60,194 bases of DNA, taken from assembly GCA_021851785.1 (NCBI GenBank), contig JAJZBV010000018.1, forward strand, positions 1-60,194, written 5' to 3'. This DNA is from Pseudomonadota bacterium. Its GTDB lineage: Bacteria > Pseudomonadota > Alphaproteobacteria > Acetobacterales > Acetobacteraceae. Within the stretch, counting starts at the first letter, position 1. Each line of letters begins with the position of its first letter. The notes below the pieces were generated by a model. That model was not told the origin of the DNA. It saw nothing but the letters and a program-made list of their open reading frames with translations, and did no database searches. Made by a program: the position numbers and the translations under genes. This document shows positions 55,224-60,194 of the stretch, in pieces.

Positions 55224-55973
55224 ATGACGGAAGCGGGCCCTCTTCTCGCGGCGGCCGGCCTCGGCAAGCGGTTCGGCGCGCTGGTGGTGCTCGATGCCGT
55301 CGATTTCACCGTCGGCGCCGGCGAGGCGGTCGGCATCGTCGGCCCGAACGGCGCCGGCAAGACGACGCTGCTCAACGTGCTGTCCGGCCGCTACGCGCCG
55401 GAGGCCGGGCGGATCGCGTTCGGCGGCGAGGATGTGACGGCGCTCGACGTCGCGTCGCGCTGCCGGCGGGGGCTTGCCCGCTCGCACCAGATCCCGCGCC
55501 CCTTCGGCGGCATGACGGTGTTCGAGAATCTGCTGGTGGCGGCGGAGGCCGGCGCCGGCGCCCGCGCGCGCGCGGCCGAGCGGCGGGTGCTCGAGACGCT
55601 GGCGCTCTGCGGCATGGTGGGGCTCGCCAATCGCCGCGGCGAGACGCTCGGCCTCCTCGATCGCAAGCGCCTCGAACTCGCGCGCGCCCTCGCCACCGAG
55701 CCGGCGCTGCTGCTGCTCGATGAAATCGGCGCCGGGCTCACCGATGGCGAGGCGCGGGGACTGGTCGAGATCATCCGCGCGATCCGCGAACGCGGCGTCG
55801 CCATCGTCTGGATCGAGCATATCGTGCATGTCCTGGTGCAGGTGGTCGGGCGGCTGGTGTGCATGGATGCCGGGCGGGTGATCGCCGATGGCCTGCCTGC
55901 GGCGGTGCTGCGCGATGCCGCGGTGATCGACGCCTATCTCGGCTCGGCGGCGCATGTCCCTGCTCACGGTTGA
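55224..55973 (+). CDS. livG: Branched-chain-type ABC transporter ATP-binding protein LivG
   Basis: The 249-residue ATPase has Walker A GPNGAGKTTLLN, Walker B LLLLDEIGAGLTDGEARG and the H-loop WIEHIVH. The signature motif is degraded: the usual LSGGQ region reads ETLGLLDRKRLELARALA, which is common in LivG proteins that keep L-x-x-x-x-RK. VFENLLVAAEAG is the LivG-type segment after the Q-loop. It is the first of two ATPases; its 3' end overlaps livF by 20 nt. Confidence 0.9.
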   Translation: MTEAGPLLAAAGLGKRFGALVVLDAVDFTVGAGEAVGIVGPNGAGKTTLLNVLSGRYAPEAGRIAFGGEDVTALDVASRCRRGLARSHQIPRPFGGMTVFENLLVAAEAGAGARARAAERRVLETLALCGMVGLANRRGETLGLLDRKRLELARALATEPALLLLDEIGAGLTDGEARGLVEIIRAIRERGVAIVWIEHIVHVLVQVVGRLVCMDAGRVIADGLPAAVLRDAAVIDAYLGSAAHVPAHG

Positions 55974-56685
55974 AGGCCTCGAGGCCCGGCACGGGCTTTT
56001 GCACGCCGTCAGGGGCGTCGATCTCGCGCTCGACGAGGGGGAGACGCTGGCGCTGGTCGGCGCCAATGGCGCCGGCAAGACGACGCTGCTCCGCGCCATC
56101 GCCGGCGCCCATCGCGCCGCTGCCGGGCGCATCCGTTTCGCCGGCGCCGATATCACTACGCTTCCCGCCCATCGGCGGGTGAAGCTCGGCATCGCCCTGG
56201 TGCCGGAGGGGCGGCGGCTTTTCACCGGCATGACGGTCGAGGAAAATCTGCTGGTCGCCGCCGGGCGCGGCCGCGCCGGGGGGGGGACGCTGGCGACGGT
56301 GCTGGAGGCGTTTCCGCAGCTCCGGCCGAAGCTCAAGGCCCGCGCCGGCGATCTTTCCGGCGGCCAGCAGCAGGCGGCGGCGATCGCGCGGGCGTTGATG
56401 AGCAATCCGCGCCTCTTGCTCCTCGATGAGGTCTCGCTCGGGCTCTCGCCGGTCGCCGTCGATCAGCTCTATCTCTCGCTCCAGACGCTGCTCGCCGGCG
56501 GCGCGACGATCGTGCTGGTCGAACAGGATCTCGGCCGCGCGCTCCGGGTCGCGAGCCGCGTCGTCTGTCTCCTGGAGGGCCGTGTGACCTATGCGGGGGC
56601 GGCGGGCGAGACCACGCGCGAACGGGTGATGGACGCCTATTTCGGCCTGTCCGGCGCGCCCGATGCCACGGCGGGCGGGCGATGA
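55954..56685 (+). CDS. livF: Branched-chain-type ABC transporter ATP-binding protein LivF
   Basis: The 243-residue ATPase carries Walker A GANGAGKTTLLR, the LivF-type LGIALVPEGRRLFTGMTVEENL, the signature DLSGGQQQAAAIARALM, Walker B LLLLDEVSLGLSPV and LVEQDLGRAL. It pairs with LivG. Its stop overlaps the livH start as ATGA. Confidence 0.92.
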   Translation: MSLLTVEGLEARHGLLHAVRGVDLALDEGETLALVGANGAGKTTLLRAIAGAHRAAAGRIRFAGADITTLPAHRRVKLGIALVPEGRRLFTGMTVEENLLVAAGRGRAGGGTLATVLEAFPQLRPKLKARAGDLSGGQQQAAAIARALMSNPRLLLLDEVSLGLSPVAVDQLYLSLQTLLAGGATIVLVEQDLGRALRVASRVVCLLEGRVTYAGAAGETTRERVMDAYFGLSGAPDATAGGR

Positions 56686-57584
56686 TCTTTCTCAATCAAA
56701 TCCTCCAGGGGCTGTTTCTCGGCGCCTATTACGCGCTGATCGCGTGCTCGCTCTCGTTCCTGTTCGGGGTCATGCGGATCATCAATCTCGCCCATGGCAG
56801 CCTCGCGGTGCTCGCCGCGTTTCTGCTGTTCGTGCTCGCCGATCGCTTCGGCCTCTCGCCCTGGCTCGGCCTGATCGCGGTGGTGCCGGTGATGGCGGCG
56901 CTGGGCTGGGTTTTGCAGGTTCTGGTGCTGGAGCGCAGCCTCAAGGGCGGGCTTCTGGTGCCGCTGCTCAGCACCTTTGGTCTCGCCATCGTGGTCGATA
57001 ACCTGCTGTTCGAGGGGTTCGGCGCCGATACCCGCTCGCTCGCCCCGGCGATCGGCGATCTCGCCTTCGCGAGCTGGACGCTGAGCGATGATGTCACCAT
57101 CGGGCAGCTCGACGTGATCATTCTCGTGGCCGCGATCACGGTTCTCGGCGGGTTGCAGCTTTTTCTCGCCCGGACGCGGCTCGGGCGGACGATCCGCGCC
57201 ACCGCCGAGGAGCCCGAGATCGTCGGCCTGATCGGCATCGATTCGCGCGCGGTCTATGCGCTCGCGACCGCGATCGCGCTGGCGCTGGCGGCGATCGCCG
57301 GGGCGTTTCTCGGGCTCAGGGCGACGTTCAACCCCTATAGCGGCGGCATGCAGCTTTTATTCGCGTTCGAAGCGGTGGTGATCGGCGGCTTCGGTTCGCT
57401 CTGGGGCACGCTGATCGGCGGCATCGTGCTCGGCATCGCGCAGAATCTCGGCGCCTTCATCACCCCGCACGGCTTCCTGATCGCCGGCCACGGGTTTTTT
57501 CTCGCCGTGCTGATCGCCCGCCTCTATCTCGCGCCGCTCGCCGATCGCGTCCGGCGCCGCGGGCGCAAGGTGGTGGCGGCATGA
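56682..57584 (+). CDS. livH: Branched-chain-type ABC transporter permease LivH
   Basis: The 300-residue membrane protein has about eight hydrophobic segments. It shows the LivH landmarks FLGAYYALIACSLSFLFGVMRIINLAHG, RTRLGRTIRATAEEPEIVGLIGI (EAA-like loop) and FEAVVIGGFGSLWGTLIGGI. The first two are given by key residues only where long. It forms the pore with LivM. Starts and stops overlap its neighbours by 4 nt. Confidence 0.92.
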   Translation: MIFLNQILQGLFLGAYYALIACSLSFLFGVMRIINLAHGSLAVLAAFLLFVLADRFGLSPWLGLIAVVPVMAALGWVLQVLVLERSLKGGLLVPLLSTFGLAIVVDNLLFEGFGADTRSLAPAIGDLAFASWTLSDDVTIGQLDVIILVAAITVLGGLQLFLARTRLGRTIRATAEEPEIVGLIGIDSRAVYALATAIALALAAIAGAFLGLRATFNPYSGGMQLLFAFEAVVIGGFGSLWGTLIGGIVLGIAQNLGAFITPHGFLIAGHGFFLAVLIARLYLAPLADRVRRRGRKVVAA

Positions 57585-58624
57585 GTGGCGCCGGTGATCT
57601 CGGGGGGAATGATCCGAGGGTGGAGCGCTGGACGCCGCGGGCGGCGCTGTTCGTTGCCGCGGCGCTGGCGATGCTGGGGGTGCTCGCGTTTGGGCCGGCG
57701 CTGTTCTCGGCCGGGGTCACCGAGCGTCTGAGCGAGCTTTTCATCTATGTCGTCCTCGCCGTGATGTGGAATGTCCTCGCCGGCTATGGCGGTCTGGTCT
57801 CGGTCGGGCAGCAGGCGTTTTTCGGCCTCGGCGCCTATGTCGCGATCCGGCTTTCCGCCGCCGGGGTCAGCGTCTATCCGGCGCTTGCGCTCGCCGCCCT
57901 GGTGGTCGGCGGGCTCGCGCTGCCGATCGGCGAGGTGATGCTGCGGCTTGCCGGCGGCGAATTCGCGATCGGTATGTGGGTGGTCGCGGAACTCGCCCAT
58001 CTCCTGGTCAATCTCGATCCGCTGGTGCAGGGCGAGACCGGCACCTCGCTGATCGCGCTCGATGCCTTCGGCGTCGCCGCGCGCCGCGCCGATACCTACT
58101 GGGCGGCGCTCGCGGCGATGACGCTTTTGCTCGCGCTCGTGTTCCTGATGCTGCGCGGGAGGCTCGGCACCGCGCTGCAGGCGATCCGCGACGATGACGT
58201 GGCGGCGGCCTCGATCGGCGTTCGCGTGCTGGCGACCAAGCGGGTGGTGTTCGTGCTCGCCGCCGCCGGCGCCGCCCTTGCCGGCGCGCTGTGGCTCGCG
58301 ACCGCGATCACCTTTCAGCCGCGCGCCTATTTCAGCGTGCAGTGGACCGCCTACATGATTTTCATGACGCTGGTCGGCGGGCTCGGCACGTTCGAGGGGC
58401 CGGTGATCGGGGCTTTGCTGTTCTTTGCCGTCGAGACCGCGTTCGGCGCGAGCGGGGTGTGGTATCTCGTCGGCCTGGGTGCCGCGGCGCTGGGCTTTGC
58501 GCTGTTCGCGCCGCGCGGCGTCTGGGGCGCGTTCGCGGCACGGTTTTCGCCGCGGCTCCTGCCGCTCGGCTATCACGTCGTCACGCCACGGCACGGCGTG
58601 CTAGGCGGGAGGGAAGACACATGA
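57581..58624 (+). CDS. livM: Branched-chain-type ABC transporter permease LivM
   Basis: The 347-residue permease has the LivM pattern: WNVLAGYGGLVSVGQQAFFGLGAYVA, the EAA-like GRLGTALQAIRDDDVAAASIGV and MTLVGGLGTFEGPVIGALLFF. It pairs with LivH. Its TGA lies within the pobA start codon context (ATGA at 58621-58624), which places the aromatic hydroxylase in the same translational unit as the importer. Confidence 0.92.
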   Translation: MSGAGDLGGNDPRVERWTPRAALFVAAALAMLGVLAFGPALFSAGVTERLSELFIYVVLAVMWNVLAGYGGLVSVGQQAFFGLGAYVAIRLSAAGVSVYPALALAALVVGGLALPIGEVMLRLAGGEFAIGMWVVAELAHLLVNLDPLVQGETGTSLIALDAFGVAARRADTYWAALAAMTLLLALVFLMLRGRLGTALQAIRDDDVAAASIGVRVLATKRVVFVLAAAGAALAGALWLATAITFQPRAYFSVQWTAYMIFMTLVGGLGTFEGPVIGALLFFAVETAFGASGVWYLVGLGAAALGFALFAPRGVWGAFAARFSPRLLPLGYHVVTPRHGVLGGREDT

Positions 58625-59802
58625 AAACCGAGATCGGCATCATCGGCGCCGGACCGGCGGGGCTGTTTCTCGCTCATCTGCTTCGCCGCGCCGGCATCGA
58701 AGCGGTGATCCTGGAAAGCCGCAGCCGCGAGGAGGTGGAAGGGACGATCCGCGCCGGCGTGCTCGAGCAATGGGTGGTCGATCTCATGCGCGAACTCGGG
58801 CTTGCCGCGCGGCTCGACCAGAACGCCGATTTTCATACCGGGATCACCCTGCAATGGCATGGCGAGCGTCTCCATCTCGACATGCGCGAACTGACCGGGG
58901 GCAAGCAGGTGACGGTCTATCCCCAGCACGAGGTGCTGCGCGATCTGATCGCCGGCCTGCTCGCCGCGGGGGGCGAGATTCTGTTCGGGGTCGGCGATAC
59001 CGCCTTGCACGAGATCGCGAGCGAGCGGCCTTTCATCACCTTCCGCCGCGACAAGACCGGCCCCGAGACGCGGCTCGACTGCGCCTATATCGTCGGTGCC
59101 GACGGCTATCACGGGCCCAGCCGGCAAGCGATCCCGGAGGCTCAGCGGCGGGAATTCCACAAAATCTATCCGTTCGGCTGGCTCGGCATCCTCGCCCGCG
59201 CGCCGCGCTCCTGGCATGAGCTGATCTACGCCAACCAGGCCGATGGCTTCGCGCTCCTCAGCACGCGCTCGCCGGAGGTGCAGCGGCTCTATCTCCAGTG
59301 CGATCCCGCCGACGACCTGGCACTTTGGCCGGATGCGCGGATCTGGGAGACATTGCAGGCGCGTCTCGCGGCACCCGGCTGGACCCTCACCGAGGGGCCG
59401 ATTTTCCAGAAGGGGATCATTCCGCTCCGCAGTTTCGTGTGCGAGACGATGCAGTACGGCCGCCTGTTCCTCGCCGGCGACGCCGCTCATATCGTGCCGC
59501 CGACCGGGGCCAAGGGGCTCAACCTCGCGGTCGCCGATGTGCGGGTGCTGGCCGAGGCGCTGATCGCTCGCCACCAGCGGAACGACGCCGAAAAACTCGC
59601 CCGCTACAGCCAGACGGCGCTGAGAAGGGTGTGGAAGGGCGAGCGGTTTTCCTGGTACATGACGACGATGCTGCATCGCAATCCGGCGGAAACCGAATTC
59701 GAGCGCCGCATCCATTTCGCCGATCTCGATTTCGTGCGCACCTCGCGCGCCGCCGCCACCGCCCTGGCGGAAAATTACGTCGGTTTGCCGTTCGATAGCT
59801 GA
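58621..59802 (+). CDS. pobA: 4-hydroxybenzoate 3-monooxygenase
   Basis: This FAD monooxygenase converts 4-hydroxybenzoate to protocatechuate using NAD(P)H and O2. The 393-residue protein matches PobA along its length: IGAGPAGLFLAHLLRRAGIE, ESRSREEVEGTIRAGVLEQ, the FAD-binding RLFLAGDAAHIVPPTGAKGLNLA, and FSWYMTTMLHR near the C-terminus. YVGLPFDS resembles the usual YVGLP-type tail. The ATG at 58621 overlaps livM by 4 nt. An in-frame extension to 58291 lies within livM and is not a gene. Other aryl hydroxylases share the fold, but PobA is the best fit. Confidence 0.92.
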   Translation: MKTEIGIIGAGPAGLFLAHLLRRAGIEAVILESRSREEVEGTIRAGVLEQWVVDLMRELGLAARLDQNADFHTGITLQWHGERLHLDMRELTGGKQVTVYPQHEVLRDLIAGLLAAGGEILFGVGDTALHEIASERPFITFRRDKTGPETRLDCAYIVGADGYHGPSRQAIPEAQRREFHKIYPFGWLGILARAPRSWHELIYANQADGFALLSTRSPEVQRLYLQCDPADDLALWPDARIWETLQARLAAPGWTLTEGPIFQKGIIPLRSFVCETMQYGRLFLAGDAAHIVPPTGAKGLNLAVADVRVLAEALIARHQRNDAEKLARYSQTALRRVWKGERFSWYMTTMLHRNPAETEFERRIHFADLDFVRTSRAAATALAENYVGLPFDS

Positions 59803-59827
59803 GCGCAAGGTTTGGGGAGAAACGCCG

Positions 59828-60194
59828 ATGCGCATCACCGCCGCCATCGCCGCAGCACCACACGCGCCGCTGACCCTCACCGAGGTCGAGATCGATGACC
59901 CGCGCGACGACGAAGTGCTGGTCCGCGTGCTCGCCTGCGGCGTCTGCCACACCGATATCGCCTGTCGCGACCAGGCTTTGCCGGTGCCGCTGCCTTCCGT
60001 GCTCGGCCATGAGGGGGCCGGCATCGTCGAGCGTGTCGGCGCCGCGGTGCGCGCGGTCGGGCCCGGCGATCGCGTGCTGCTGAGCTATGACAGTTGCGCG
60101 ACGTGCCCGAGCTGCCGCGCGGCGCAGCCGTTTTATTGCCATCAGTTCGGCGCCTATAATTTCGCCGCCCGCCGCCCCGATGGGTCGAGCGCGC
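59828..60194 (+). CDS. Zinc-dependent alcohol dehydrogenase, aryl-alcohol type (5' part)
   Basis: The first 122 residues of a medium-chain dehydrogenase that runs off the right edge. It has the catalytic zinc Cys in ACGVCHTDIACRD, GHEGAGIVERVGAAV and the structural-zinc loop CATCPSCRAAQPFYC. It resembles benzyl/aryl alcohol dehydrogenases such as XylB. It starts 25 nt after pobA with GGGGAG upstream, so it probably belongs to the same aromatic operon. Confidence 0.88.
   Translation, partial: MRITAAIAAAPHAPLTLTEVEIDDPRDDEVLVRVLACGVCHTDIACRDQALPVPLPSVLGHEGAGIVERVGAAVRAVGPGDRVLLSYDSCATCPSCRAAQPFYCHQFGAYNFAARRPDGSSA

Overview
The window is a GC-rich (roughly two thirds or more G+C by eye), gene-dense chromosomal segment of an alphaproteobacterium. 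The family is most likely Acetobacteraceae (Rhodospirillales/Acetobacterales). This rests on the complete hpnABCDE-shc-hpnG hopanoid cluster, a class I lysyl-tRNA synthetase, the alphaproteobacterial aroE-coaE-dnaQ order, and an AT-rich hairpin upstream of eno that I recall from genomes of this family. The assignment is inference; no rRNA or tRNA gene was seen. I saw no CRISPR array, insertion sequence, prophage or replication origin.

Layout. 1-3475: the tail of an unidentified gene, an omega-amino-acid aminotransferase and a Bcr/CflA-type exporter, then a sigma-54-type promoter in front of a low-complexity protein. 3490-13271: one long minus-strand run, hpnA-B-C-D-E-shc-hpnG followed without a clear break by aroE-coaE-dnaQ. 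Most junctions overlap by 1-20 nt, so squalene synthesis, cyclisation and side-chain processing appear co-transcribed with shikimate, CoA and replication genes. A divergent HpnL-like membrane protein lies at 13428. 14484-17147: prpD and prpC of the 2-methylcitrate cycle. 17536-21658: a histone H1-like protein, a P1-family peptidase, lepA and a phasin. 21830-24676: a DctPQM TRAP transporter. 24548-31134: an apparently truncated mprF overlapping lysK, then a DinG/XPD-type helicase.

31143-36346: a small orphan gene behind a near-ideal Fur box, an alpha/beta hydrolase, an enamidase-like amidohydrolase, a divergent amidase and an MFS carrier. 36276-41989: a cytochrome P450, a 1159-residue multi-cofactor flavoprotein whose parts match NfnB (GltD-like) and NfnA (PyrK-like) in one chain, a MarR regulator with an operator-like palindrome, and a 58-codon gene with its own promoter-like sequence. 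42117-46053: enolase and an ABC importer of the nitrate/sulfonate/pyrimidine type. 46236-50560: cyclopropane fatty acid synthase, an acyl-CoA ligase and a two-subunit 3-oxoacid CoA-transferase. 50673-53656: uvrB and an SDR reductase. 53846-60194: a branched-chain-type ABC importer (substrate-binding protein plus LivG, F, H, M) coupled by a 4-nt overlap to pobA (4-hydroxybenzoate 3-hydroxylase) and followed by an aryl-alcohol-type dehydrogenase. This suggests uptake and ring hydroxylation of an aromatic acid.

The best candidates for something undescribed are the Nfn-like single-chain flavoprotein under MarR control next to a P450, the Fur-box small gene, the sigma-54-preceded low-complexity protein, the lysK-mprF pair with a broken synthase domain, and the hopanoid operon continuing into core housekeeping genes.
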